From a virus, in IMG/VR virus record IMGVR_UViG_3300024243_000006, positions 1 to 64,000 of that record: a stretch of 64,000 nt of DNA, one strand, 5' to 3'. Under the pieces are notes generated by a model that was given only the letters and a program-made list of their open reading frames with translations, was not told the origin of the DNA and did no database searches. Positions 47,260-54,549 of the stretch are shown here, piece after piece; position 1 is the stretch's first letter, and each line of letters begins with the position of its first letter. Made by a program: the position numbers and the translations under genes.

Positions 47260-47346
47260 TTTGTGAAGCGATACATCGATAAACACTGACCACGGCTACG
47301 GGCGGGATGATGAAGGGGCAGTAGCCTGTCCCAAATCGCTCACAAA
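47260..47346 (+). ncRNA. structured RNA element between tRNAs
   Basis: TTTGTGAAGCGAT at 47260 pairs with ATCGCTCACAAA ending at 47346 (one bulge). Inside, GGCTAC pairs with GTAGCC. CTGTCCC at 47326 is also the exact complement of GGGACAG at 47356, the start of the next element, so two folds compete. No coding frame. Function unknown. Confidence 0.45.
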
Positions 47347-47355
47347 TATACTTTC

Positions 47356-47419
47356 GGGACAGTCTCTTGTAGGAAAGATTACGCGCGTGACATCGGTTCA
47401 ATTCCGATCTGTTCCACCA
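47356..47419 (+). tRNA. shortened tRNA-like element without clear anticodon arm
   Basis: Acceptor GGGACAG pairs with CTGTTCC, T arm ATCGG-TTCAATT-CCGAT and CCA at 47417-47419 are normal. Only 29 bases lie between acceptor and T arm, too few for D and anticodon arms. The last 22 bases are shared with the end of the minus-strand HNH gene. Probably a deleted tRNA gene, or a special form. Confidence 0.5.
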
Positions 47420-47931
47420 CTGAATCGTCCATCACCTGATAGGAAGTGATCAACTTCGTGACAGGTCGGACAAACAATCTCTAAGTTCTCAATCGAGTTA
47501 TTCTCTCTATTGCGATCTTTATGATGAACTTGTAGAACTTCAGGATGCTTATCGTATCCGCAATGAGAGCATATCTGTTCAAGATGCTCTTTTGCAGTTT
47601 TGCGATAATCCTTTCGGTTATCAGTATAGTGCGGCGGATGAATTTCTTTTATCCCTCCTATCCTTTGTGCAATATCTTTGCAATTTCTTGAGCAAAAAAC
47701 AAATCCGCTTTTAGATGCAGCAATCTTAGAGGCAGACCTGTAAAAGTCTTTATCACAAATAGCACAAACACAATTTGGCTTTTGTATCTTCGGATTTTTC
47801 TTTCTCCATTCAAAAGAGCATTTGCGATTGCAAAATTTTGCGTTTCCTCTGTTTAATTCTTTAATTTCTGCATCAAATTGCGTATAACAATTTAAGCAAC
47901 TTTTCTTAATGGTTCTACCTTTGTAAGACAT
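47398..47931 (-). CDS. HNH endonuclease, minus strand
   Basis: ATG at 47931 preceded on its strand by AAGGAA. Three Cys-pair knuckles (CLNCYTQF, CNRKCSFEW, CAICDKDF, CSRNCKD) and a C-terminal HNH: CSHCGYDKHPEVLQVHHKD, NLEIVCPTCHEVDHF. 177 residues. The last codons lie over the T arm and acceptor of a damaged tRNA, the typical place of a homing gene. Confidence 0.85.
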   Translation of the reverse strand: MSYKGRTIKKSCLNCYTQFDAEIKELNRGNAKFCNRKCSFEWRKKNPKIQKPNCVCAICDKDFYRSASKIAASKSGFVFCSRNCKDIAQRIGGIKEIHPPHYTDNRKDYRKTAKEHLEQICSHCGYDKHPEVLQVHHKDRNRENNSIENLEIVCPTCHEVDHFLSGDGRFSGGTDRN

Positions 47932-47952
47932 AATAAATTCCTTTAATTATAT

Positions 47953-48028
47953 GGGGCCTTAGCTCAATTGGGAGAGCGCGACATTTGCAATGTCGAGGTC
48001 GCGAGTTCGATCCTCGCAGGCTCCACCA
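47953..48028 (+). tRNA. tRNA-Ala(TGC)
   Basis: Acceptor GGGGCCT pairs with AGGCTCC; anticodon arm CGACA-TTTGCAA-TGTCG gives TGC; T loop TTCGATC; CCA at 48026-48028. It lies between the two HNH genes. Confidence 0.94.
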
Positions 48029-48088
48029 TGCAAATCAATTATACTCCACCGCAGAGTATAACACATAATTAAAGTAAGACTACACATT

Positions 48089-48109
48089 CTCCCTTAGCTC
48101 AGTTGGTTA
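48089..48109 (+). pseudogene. 5' fragment of a tRNA cut by an HNH gene
   Basis: CTCCCTTAGCTCAGTTGGTTA is a perfect tRNA acceptor plus D arm start; at 48107 the sequence changes into the end of the minus-strand HNH gene. No matching 3' half (AGGGAG side with T arm) is seen beyond the HNH gene, so the rest was lost. Confidence 0.65.
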
Positions 48110-48592
48110 ATTCCATTTTGGTTTTAACTTATAGTGTTCTTCTCTGTGGCAGTTTGCACACAGCATGACGCATTTGTCAAGTTCAGCTTTAATGGTATCC
48201 CAGGCATAAGTATTCCCAGAGCCAATGCCGAAATCTTTCTCGTTTGGTTCTAAATGGTGAAAATCAAATGCATCAATACATTTGTCATATCCACAATACT
48301 CGCACTTTTCTCCTTTATATTCTACGGCTTTAATCTTACACTGCCATCTTCTTTTTTGCACATAGTACTTGTTCTTACACTTTTTTGAGCAAAATTTTCC
48401 TGAAGATGGCAAGTCACACAAATGCCATGTGCATTCCAAAGCTTTTGACTTTTCTTTATTTTTTGGAGAAGTTGATAGTCCAAATTTCTTAAGCCAATGA
48501 CGAACATTTGTTTGCGAGCAAGATAGCTCTTTTGCGATTTCTCTGGTAGAATAATTATTATCAACTAATAACTTTAAAGTTTCTAATTCCAT
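48107..48592 (-). CDS. HNH endonuclease with N-terminal helix-turn-helix, minus strand
   Basis: 161 residues. An N-terminal helix-turn-helix (STREIAKELSCSQTNVRHWL), Cys knuckles (CTWHLC..FCSKKCKNKY) and the HNH core CEYCGYDKCIDAFDFHHLEP with VMLCANCHREEHY. Its 3' end fuses to a tRNA fragment at 48109; a hairpin CCTCAT/ATGAGG lies before its start. A-rich like the other HNH genes. Confidence 0.85.
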   Translation of the reverse strand: MELETLKLLVDNNYSTREIAKELSCSQTNVRHWLKKFGLSTSPKNKEKSKALECTWHLCDLPSSGKFCSKKCKNKYYVQKRRWQCKIKAVEYKGEKCEYCGYDKCIDAFDFHHLEPNEKDFGIGSGNTYAWDTIKAELDKCVMLCANCHREEHYKLKPKWN

Positions 48593-48598
48593 AGTTCA

Positions 48599-48618
48599 CC
48601 TCATGTAATTATATGAGG
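48599..48618 (+). terminator. short hairpin between HNH gene and tRNA
   Basis: CCTCAT and ATGAGG pair around an eight-base AT loop upstream of the tRNA at 48633. On the minus strand it sits just before the HNH ribosome site. Confidence 0.35.
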
Positions 48619-48632
48619 TTAATAATAGATGA

Positions 48633-48719
48633 GCTACTGTGGCCGAGCGGTTGAAGGCAGCAGGCTGTTAACCTGCCTGGGAAACCACATCATAGGTTCA
48701 AATCCTATCGGTAGCGCCA
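48633..48719 (+). tRNA. tRNA with Asn anticodon (GTT) in a serine-like long-arm body
   Basis: Acceptor GCTACTG pairs with CGGTAGC; D arm GGCCGAGCGGTTGAAGGC as in tRNA-Ser; anticodon arm GCAGG-CTGTTAA-CCTGC gives GTT; variable arm TGG-GAAA-CCA; T arm ATAGG-TTCAAAT-CCTAT; discriminator G and CCA. Normal tRNA-Asn has a short variable loop. Confidence 0.85.
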
Positions 48720-48746
48720 AATTTAATAAGAGGCTGAACATGAGCC

Positions 48747-48995
48747 TTGCAGGGAGAGCCAATTATTAAAGAATCAGATAAGAATAATGGAGTATGCTAT
48801 CCGGCAACGTCGATCAAAGTGATTCCCCTTGTTGAGGGAATTAGATTGCGGCCGAAGATGTACGGTTTGACAGAAGATCAGGTATCCAATATGAGTGATC
48901 AGATGATCAAAGATTGGTACGAAGATTGTGAAAACGTATGCGAGCATGATTTAGATATTGCGAGAGTGTCGGACACCTTTGATCCCAGCGGGTAG
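48747..48995 (+). CDS. small protein with a GyrB-like N-terminal motif, 82 aa
   Basis: The stretch SIKVIPLVEGIRLRPKMYGL resembles the VLEGLEAVRKRPGMYIG start of GyrB/ParE, without the rest of the ATPase. TTG 48747 has no ribosome site; ATT 48762 behind AGGGAGAG is another choice. An acidic Cys-containing C terminus follows. It may be a mimic of the gyrase ATP gate or a chance match. Confidence 0.45.
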   Translation: MQGEPIIKESDKNNGVCYPATSIKVIPLVEGIRLRPKMYGLTEDQVSNMSDQMIKDWYEDCENVCEHDLDIARVSDTFDPSG

Positions 48996-49169
48996 GGGTC
49001 GAGATAACGCGGTCAAGTAGAGTTCCCAAAGGGCTGTTTATGATACGGTCACAATCGAACGACCTAGAGTTATACCTGATTTGAATTCGGGCAATGGGCT
49101 GGCCAATAGTCCTTAGACGTAATCCTGTTGAAGTCGTCGCAGGTCCCACTTGAGGGTTGTTTTGGACAT
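48996..49169 (+). other. non-coding stretch before tRNA-Asn
   Basis: About 175 bases without a frame or ribosome site. GC is higher than in the flanking genes and it has the look of structured RNA, but no complete cloverleaf can be drawn. It could be a decayed tRNA region. Confidence 0.35.
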
Positions 49170-49245
49170 GGGTGCTTAGTGTCAACGGCAAGCACGATTG
49201 GCTGTTAACCAATTAGTTTGGGTTCAAATCCCAAAGTACCCGCCA
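49170..49245 (+). tRNA. tRNA-Asn(GTT), normal body
   Basis: Acceptor GGGTGCT pairs with AGTACCC; anticodon arm ATTGG-CTGTTAA-CCAAT gives GTT; short variable loop; T loop TTCAAAT; G and CCA at 49243-49245. Confidence 0.93.
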
Positions 49246-49270
49246 CAAAGTATCAAAAGGTTTTGTCATT

Positions 49271-49555
49271 ATGAAAGAGATTTTTGGACCTTGGGTTAAG
49301 GCTGCAAGGTGTTTGGATTGCGACGACGGCTTTAAAAGCAAATGGAGTGCCTGGATTGAAGAAAGTGATTTTGATACAGAGGAAGAGATGTTGGGGCAAA
49401 CTCTCATCTGCCGCTCATGTGGCTCGATATTCAAATGGCAAAAAGCTGTCGGAAGAAAAATCAAAACGTATAAAACATCTTGGATTTTTCTTGACAAATT
49501 GGTTAAAAGCGAATGGGAATGGCGACACGAAGCTGTTCTGGAAGGAATAAATTGA
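49271..49555 (+). CDS. zinc-ribbon protein, 94 aa
   Basis: CLDCDDGF near 14 and CRSCGSIF near 48 form a zinc ribbon; Trp-rich basic C terminus (YKTSWIFLDKLVKSEWEWR). ATG 49271 has only weak upstream purines (AAAAGG). Function unknown. Confidence 0.62.
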   Translation: MKEIFGPWVKAARCLDCDDGFKSKWSAWIEESDFDTEEEMLGQTLICRSCGSIFKWQKAVGRKIKTYKTSWIFLDKLVKSEWEWRHEAVLEGIN

Positions 49556-49971
49556 AAAGAGTTTATGTTGATATGGACGGAGTCCTTTGTGATTACGTTG
49601 CAAAATTTACAGAACTCCGTAACGAAGGAAACAAGTTTCCTCAGCAAAGCTTTGACTTCTTCAGAAGTATGAAGCCTATGCCATCGGCTCTTGCAGCTAT
49701 GGGAATACTATCTAAACATTTCGATGTTTGGATTTTGACTAAGCCTTCCTACAAAAACCCTATGTCTTATACAGAAAAGAGACTTTGGGTTGAGGACCAT
49801 CTTGGTCTGGATTGGTGTAAGAAGCTGATCCTTTGTCCTGATAAGGGATTGGTTATAGGAGATTATCTTATTGATGATTTCTTGTGGCCTGAATTTCAAG
49901 GTGAACAAGTTCATTTTGGTTCAAATAGATTTCCAAATTGGAGATCGGTAATAGATTATATGCGCCCGTGA
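49552..49971 (+). CDS. 5'(3')-deoxyribonucleotidase-like HAD protein
   Basis: TTG 49552 behind GGAAGGAATAAA. 139 residues: HAD motif 1 VYVDMDGVLCDYVAKF at the start, WILTKPSYKNP near 63 (motif 2 Thr), KKLILCPDKGLVIGD near 98 (motif 3 Lys) and YLIDDF (motif 4). This is the NT5C type that removes phosphate from deoxynucleotides, a common phage nucleotide-pool enzyme. Its last ten bases lie inside the next tRNA. Confidence 0.82.
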   Translation: MKRVYVDMDGVLCDYVAKFTELRNEGNKFPQQSFDFFRSMKPMPSALAAMGILSKHFDVWILTKPSYKNPMSYTEKRLWVEDHLGLDWCKKLILCPDKGLVIGDYLIDDFLWPEFQGEQVHFGSNRFPNWRSVIDYMRP

Positions 49972-50052
49972 GCCGAGTGGTTGATGGCCCCAGACTCTTA
50001 ATCTGGTACAGGTAGTGCTGCAACGTAGGTTCGAATCCTACCGGGCGTACCA
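49962..50052 (+). tRNA. tRNA with Lys anticodon (CTT) in a serine-like long-arm body
   Basis: Acceptor GCGCCCG pairs with CGGGCGT; D arm AGCCGAGTGGTTGATGGC; anticodon arm CCAGA-CTCTTAA-TCTGG gives CTT; variable arm with stem GTAG/CTGC; T arm GTAGG-TTCGAAT-CCTAC; CCA at 50050-50052. tRNA-Lys normally has a short variable loop. A normal tRNA-Lys(TTT) is at 52481. Confidence 0.85.
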
Positions 50053-50107
50053 TATAAAACGATAACATAAATATATGAGCAGTTCATTTTAAATAGCGGA
50101 GACTTAG

Positions 50108-51007
50108 ATGTCGATCACTGCCAAGCAGGCTTATCTTTGTGACAGTTGCAAAAAAGTATTTTGGACCACAAGAGGTGCAAATAACTGTGCGGCAAGGCAC
50201 GCAAAAGCTGCTGCCGAAGCGGCAGCTATCACCAAAGAGAGAAAAATTAAAGAAGACAAAAGGCATGAGCTTCGTAACTCTGTGTCTTCGTTTGAAGAAG
50301 TTGCAGATGCATTGGTGGCTTTAGCTGAAGAGCAAGGCTATACTCTGACTTGCAAAATCTTCGGAAAGATTAGCTCTTGTAGTGTGAGCCATTCGAGGCC
50401 GCTTGATTTCGATAGAGCAGATACCTACCTTGGTAAAGATAGGCGAGACTACAATAGACGACTAGCTTTCTGTGGTCGCATCGTAGGAACATTTGCATCG
50501 GAAACTAAAAATGGGCATTCATACTTCTCCGACTGGTTAAGGTCAGCGGCGGTAGGTATTCATACCGGCACAGGGAGCGGTGGTGGTAACTTCCAATATA
50601 GTTTGACCATGTGGGTTGCAGATTTCTCAAAGATTAAAGAAGCCTACTCCTTCGCCTTCCCTTACGATGCTGGAATTGCGCAGCACAATGCACTGTACGA
50701 ACAGGAGCGGCTCAGGCATAGAGAGAAGCACAGACTCAATATTGAATACGAGCAGAACTATCTTCCGCTAAAACTATCTGCGGATCCTGATTGGCTGTTT
50801 TATGATTGCGAAGCAAAGGATCTTAGGGCGCAGGCTGAGGCTTTGATTGAAAAATCAAATGAAATGAACGAGAGAGCGAAGACCAGAATGCTTGAGCTTG
50901 ATGATGAAAGGGCTGCTGAAACTACTCCTTCTTCTGATTTCGATTATGACGAAGAGCTTCTTCTCAAATTTGATGCCTTATACGGCTCTAAAGTAAGGAT
51001 GTGGTGA
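50108..51007 (+). CDS. hypothetical protein with N-terminal zinc knuckle, 299 aa
   Basis: CDSCKKVFW near 11 and a His/Cys pair in NNCAARHAK make a C2H2-like knuckle; then an Ala/Lys-rich helix, a beta-rich middle with GTGSGGGNFQYSLTMWVADF, a long charged helix and an acidic tail. No family recognised. Stop overlaps with the next ATG region. Confidence 0.62.
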   Translation: MSITAKQAYLCDSCKKVFWTTRGANNCAARHAKAAAEAAAITKERKIKEDKRHELRNSVSSFEEVADALVALAEEQGYTLTCKIFGKISSCSVSHSRPLDFDRADTYLGKDRRDYNRRLAFCGRIVGTFASETKNGHSYFSDWLRSAAVGIHTGTGSGGGNFQYSLTMWVADFSKIKEAYSFAFPYDAGIAQHNALYEQERLRHREKHRLNIEYEQNYLPLKLSADPDWLFYDCEAKDLRAQAEALIEKSNEMNERAKTRMLELDDERAAETTPSSDFDYDEELLLKFDALYGSKVRMW

Positions 51008-51472
51008 ATGGCCCTATTAGTTTCTCATTATTATAGTTACAGTGATATGGTGCGCCAGATCGAAAAAAAGCATGGCGTAGATATCAGAGACTATGCCGGA
51101 AAGCATAGGCGAAGCCCGGATGAAGATTATCCGACCATTGCATGGGCAAAAAAGCATGGGTATGACCACACTGTTCTCGAAGGCAATTTAGAGAGTGACT
51201 CTCCTGAAATGAAACTTAGGATTCAGATTAATGAAGAGTACGAGAAGGCTCCTGACGGTGAAGCTGCTGAGACTACTTATCAAGATTTCTGGCACTATGC
51301 CATAAGCGATATTTTCTACGATGTTTCCAACGGATGCGTAAGATATTTTAATCCTTGGGACGCAAAAAACGAAGCTTCGGAAGAGTGGCAGAAAGAAATT
51401 CTGCAAATGTTCATTACGCTTCTCGAAGAGAATGACATTGATGAAGCTATTGAGGTTTACATTGGCTGGTAG
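51008..51472 (+). CDS. hypothetical protein, 154 aa
   Basis: ATG 51008 directly follows the previous stop. Acidic, helical C terminus; Tyr/Trp-rich middle. Ends in TAG. Function unknown. Confidence 0.62.
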   Translation: MALLVSHYYSYSDMVRQIEKKHGVDIRDYAGKHRRSPDEDYPTIAWAKKHGYDHTVLEGNLESDSPEMKLRIQINEEYEKAPDGEAAETTYQDFWHYAISDIFYDVSNGCVRYFNPWDAKNEASEEWQKEILQMFITLLEENDIDEAIEVYIGW

Positions 51473-51482
51473 TCTTATAGGT

Positions 51483-51692
51483 ATGCCGCTTGGTCTAAAT
51501 GACTGCGAGGGAAATCCAGTTCACTTTGGCGACACTTTATCTTTCGACGAGAAAGAGTGGGGCGGACCATGTGAATTTGTGGTTGAATTTATAAACGGGC
51601 AGACAAGAGTTTGTGGTGCTGTAAGTGAGATTTCAGTTTTCTGCACTATCGTGAAGAAATGGAATGCTGATGTCGAAGAATGGAATGATTGA
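51483..51692 (+). CDS. hypothetical beta-type protein, 69 aa
   Basis: ATG 51483 behind TATAGGT. NDCEGNPVHFGDTLSFDEKE is reminiscent of SH3-like folds of phage proteins (start, GD-x-L, W, G-V repeats). Overlaps the next gene by four bases. Function unknown. Confidence 0.58.
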   Translation: MPLGLNDCEGNPVHFGDTLSFDEKEWGGPCEFVVEFINGQTRVCGAVSEISVFCTIVKKWNADVEEWND

Positions 51693-52204
51693 TGAAATAT
51701 ACAAACTACGCTTTTGATTTTGGCTACGCTGAGTCAGGAAGCTTCTCCCTGCTAATGATGAAACATCCTGATGGATTCGTGGATCCGCTTGATGGTATAA
51801 GGGATCTCAATAATCTTTTCCAGAAGATTACTGCATCCAAATATGGAATCGGCGAAGACGGAAGAAGCCTGTTGACTTCTGATACAAAAGAGTGTTGCAG
51901 GAAATATCATCCGAATCTGGAAATGAATGTCTGTCCTATCTGTGGCAGCAGATTCACCGCGAAAACATTTAAGGATCTCTGCACGGAAGAACTATGGTTC
52001 CAGCTATGTCGCGGAACAAATGATAGTTTCGGCGGAGAGGCATGGGAGTTCCTCGAAGAGTCAAAATGGGAAGTCATTGGTCCAGAAGGTGGCAAATGGG
52101 TCACCGTCAGTAATGCTAGAAATATTCCTGACGGTCAAGGTTTCTACATTAATGTAAAGGGTCTATACGACTTCAAATACATTAGGGAGAATATCTATGA
52201 GTAA
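51689..52204 (+). CDS. zinc-ribbon-containing protein, 171 aa
   Basis: ATGA overlap. CCRKYHPNLEMNVCPICGSR near 70 gives a Cys/His zinc site in the middle. Acidic-aromatic C terminus. No family recognised. Confidence 0.62.
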   Translation: MMKYTNYAFDFGYAESGSFSLLMMKHPDGFVDPLDGIRDLNNLFQKITASKYGIGEDGRSLLTSDTKECCRKYHPNLEMNVCPICGSRFTAKTFKDLCTEELWFQLCRGTNDSFGGEAWEFLEESKWEVIGPEGGKWVTVSNARNIPDGQGFYINVKGLYDFKYIRENIYE

Positions 52205-52466
52205 CGAAGTAACAGTTGAGAAGTCTTGGACAAATAAACTAATTGGAGCTATGAACATGATTATGAGCATTTTTGAGAAGGGCATTGATAAGGTTGGAGA
52301 ATTCTTCATGACTGCGGGTCCCGATCTTGCATCTGTAGATGAACGACTCTTTGGCATTCTTGACAAAGCAATCGCAGCCGACGAGCGTGTTACCAAGAGC
52401 ATTGGCGATGCAGTTTTTGGCGAGAAAGATACGAAAGATTCTAAGTCTACTTTGGAGTCTGCGTAA
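52197..52466 (+). CDS. hypothetical protein, 89 aa
   Basis: ATG 52197 overlaps the previous stop. Helical with a Lys-rich start (EVTVEKSWTNKLIGAMNMIM) and DLASVDERLFGILDKAIAAD. It ends before tRNA-Lys. Function unknown. Confidence 0.6.
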   Translation: MSNEVTVEKSWTNKLIGAMNMIMSIFEKGIDKVGEFFMTAGPDLASVDERLFGILDKAIAADERVTKSIGDAVFGEKDTKDSKSTLESA

Positions 52467-52480
52467 TATACAGTTCACAT

Positions 52481-52557
52481 GCCCTATTAGCATAGCGGTC
52501 CAATGCTGCGGCCTTTTAAGCCGATGATCCGGGGTTCGAATCCCTGATGGGGTACCA
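52481..52557 (+). tRNA. tRNA-Lys(TTT)
   Basis: Acceptor GCCCTAT pairs with ATGGGGT; anticodon arm GCGGC-CTTTTAA-GCCGA gives TTT (outer pair weak); T loop TTCGAAT; CCA at 52555-52557. Class I body. Confidence 0.88.
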
Positions 52558-52576
52558 TAAGAACATAGAGGTGACT

Positions 52577-53056
52577 ATGGGACTTGATTATTCTGCATAT
52601 GTTGTGTACGGAGTACCTGAAACAAAAGAGATGGTACAGCAACGTGTAGTTACCAAATTTATAACAATTAATGCTTGTCCAAATCATCCGCCACGAGTAA
52701 GGACAACGTCTGTAAAGGGCCCTTACTGTGCAAAGTGCGGAGGTAAGAATACTGGTATTAAGGTTTCTCGAAAGATAAACCTATCTCTCACTGAGGCTTA
52801 CGCTACAGAGGAAGACAAGAAGAAAAATGATTGGCTTCATGAAGAGGATAATTTTATCATAGAAACCAATGGGCCTTGCGGAGGAGATGTATACTTCGGT
52901 ATAATACTTGCCAATATGGATATTGAACGTTCCGATGGCGCAGAAGTAATTAGGTCCGTTTCAGATGCAGAAGAGGCAGAACTTATAGCCTTCCTTGATA
53001 GGATTGGTTACGAAAACATCGACCTGAAAACATATCTTGTGCCAGCGGTGTGGTAA
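52577..53056 (+). CDS. hypothetical protein with zinc knuckle, 159 aa
   Basis: ATG 52577 behind AGAGG. N terminus GLDYSAYVVYGVPETKEMV; CPNHPPRV and YCAKCGGKN near 35-55 form a possible zinc site; C-terminal acidic helices. The start resembles other phage proteins of unknown role. Confidence 0.62.
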   Translation: MGLDYSAYVVYGVPETKEMVQQRVVTKFITINACPNHPPRVRTTSVKGPYCAKCGGKNTGIKVSRKINLSLTEAYATEEDKKKNDWLHEEDNFIIETNGPCGGDVYFGIILANMDIERSDGAEVIRSVSDAEEAELIAFLDRIGYENIDLKTYLVPAVW

Positions 53057-53103
53057 AACGAAGTTCATAGCTGAGATAAAAACATATTAAAGTGGAGTAA
53101 ACA

Positions 53104-53472
53104 TTGGAAGCACTGTTCGCAATTCTATTTCTGATTTGGATTTTCTTTTGTCACACGATTGCAGATTTCATTTTGCAGACTCGTTGGATGGCAGAGAACA
53201 AATCTTCAAGCCTAAAAGCGCTAACAGTTCATATCATTGAGTACACCACTGTAATGTTTGTTGGATTAATTTTACCATTTGGGCTTGCGAATGCAGCACT
53301 TTATGCGGTAATAAATGGTGTGCTACACTTCTTCACTGACTTCATCACTTCACGCCTGAGTAGCTATGCCTACAAGAATGAAAAGATGAAACTATTCTGG
53401 GGAATAATTGGGTTCGATCAGTTCATTCATATCTCGTGTATGCTTCTGACACTCCTATTCTTCTCCTTTTGA
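53104..53472 (+). CDS. DUF3307 integral membrane protein
   Basis: TTG 53104. 122 residues with four hydrophobic segments. Family signatures: CHTIADFILQTRWMAENKSS near 16, HFFTDFITSRLSSY near 77, IIGFDQFIHI near 100. DUF3307 proteins are common in bacteria and phages; function not known. Inner membrane. Confidence 0.85.
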   Translation: MEALFAILFLIWIFFCHTIADFILQTRWMAENKSSSLKALTVHIIEYTTVMFVGLILPFGLANAALYAVINGVLHFFTDFITSRLSSYAYKNEKMKLFWGIIGFDQFIHISCMLLTLLFFSF

Positions 53473-53542
53473 AATAACGGGGCGCTTGCAGCATTCTAGA
53501 AAGCTCGCAATACTGTCTGTGAAAACAGGACGCACCGCACCT

Positions 53543-53617
53543 GCTCTATTCGTCTAACGGTCAGGACATCAGGTTCTCAACCTGAAAATAGGAGTTCAAT
53601 TCTCCTATAGAGTACCA
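53543..53617 (+). tRNA. tRNA-Glu(CTC)
   Basis: Acceptor GCTCTAT pairs with ATAGAGT; anticodon arm TCAGG-TTCTCAA-CCTGA gives CTC; T loop TTCAATT; CCA at 53615-53617. Confidence 0.92.
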
Positions 53618-53635
53618 AAATATAAAAGGATAAAG

Positions 53636-54034
53636 ATGCTTTACAGCGACAAAGTAATGGAACATATTGAAAATCCGCAGAACGTTGGCTCAATGGACAA
53701 AGGCGATGTTCAGGTTGGAACAGGGATAGTCGGCGCACCATCTTGTGGTGATGTTATGAAGTTACAATTAAAAATCAATGATGATGGTATCATTGAAGAC
53801 GCTAAATTTAAGACGTTTGGTTGTGGTTCCGCGATTGCCTCAAGTTCGTTAGTGACGACCCTTGTAAAGGGAATGACTATTGAAGAGGCGGCGGAGATTA
53901 AAAACAGTCAAATTGTGGAAGAGCTAAGTCTTCCGCCAATAAAGATTCATTGCTCAGTGTTAGCAGAGGAAGCAGTGAGGGCTGCAATTGCTGATTACAG
54001 ACAGAAGCAAAAAAGTAAATCTCTGGAGAAATAA
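53636..54034 (+). CDS. iscU: IscU/NifU-like iron-sulfur scaffold
   Basis: 132 residues with the scaffold ligands: GAPSCGDVMKLQLKIND near 33 (Cys, Asp), FGCGSAIASSSL near 60 (Cys) and LPPIKIHCSVLAEEA near 100 (LPPxK and Cys). It assembles [2Fe-2S] clusters for transfer to target proteins. The usual partners (IscS, IscA) are not in this window. A phage copy could supply clusters to an unlinked phage enzyme. Confidence 0.9.
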   Translation: MLYSDKVMEHIENPQNVGSMDKGDVQVGTGIVGAPSCGDVMKLQLKINDDGIIEDAKFKTFGCGSAIASSSLVTTLVKGMTIEEAAEIKNSQIVEELSLPPIKIHCSVLAEEAVRAAIADYRQKQKSKSLEK

Positions 54035-54477
54035 TGAAAAAACTACCTTTGCTGCATCCTGCTTTGGTTAATCATATGATGGACAGAACTATCAGATCTA
54101 CAGATGTTGGACCGTCATATGCAGGAGGAAGGTTTTCTCTGTTTGAGATTTGCTTTGATGTCGATTGGGACTCAAAAGAGGGAGGTTGGATTTTAACTTG
54201 TCCCCATGCCTTGTCAAATGTGGAAATACAAGGGTTTCTATCTGAAGCCTACGAGTGCCATCCAGAAGGATTCTCGGATGAACTTGAAATTGTCTTTTCA
54301 GACATGGATAAAGAAGTCGGAAAAATTTTCTTCACAGATGATGGAGAGAAATGGATGCTCGCCGATGATTTGATTCACGGGATCGGGATATTTTCCTCTT
54401 CTAAGCACAGCAGACCAAGTGGAAAGATCAAAGAATTCACTGACGAAACAGTTATTTATTATACTCCAGAAGAGTAG
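54034..54477 (+). CDS. hypothetical protein, 147 aa
   Basis: ATG 54034 overlaps the iscU stop. Acidic alpha-beta protein (FSLFEICFDVDWDSKEGGWI; FSDELEIVFSDMDKEVG). Ends in TAG. No family recognised. Confidence 0.62.
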   Translation: MKKLPLLHPALVNHMMDRTIRSTDVGPSYAGGRFSLFEICFDVDWDSKEGGWILTCPHALSNVEIQGFLSEAYECHPEGFSDELEIVFSDMDKEVGKIFFTDDGEKWMLADDLIHGIGIFSSSKHSRPSGKIKEFTDETVIYYTPEE

Positions 54478-54515
54478 TTTTCGATTCAGTATCATAGTGT
54501 TTTTGACGCTTAGAT

Positions 54516-54525
54516 CCGGTATAAT
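54516..54525 (+). promoter_or_regulatory. promoter-like site, family B (CCGGTATAAT)
   Basis: CCGGTATAAT, a perfect TATAAT, lies 25 bases before the VWA gene. TTGACG at 54503 is only 11 bases upstream, too close for a classical -35. Confidence 0.5.
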
Positions 54526-54549
54526 ATACCTATAGAAAGAGGTAATTTA

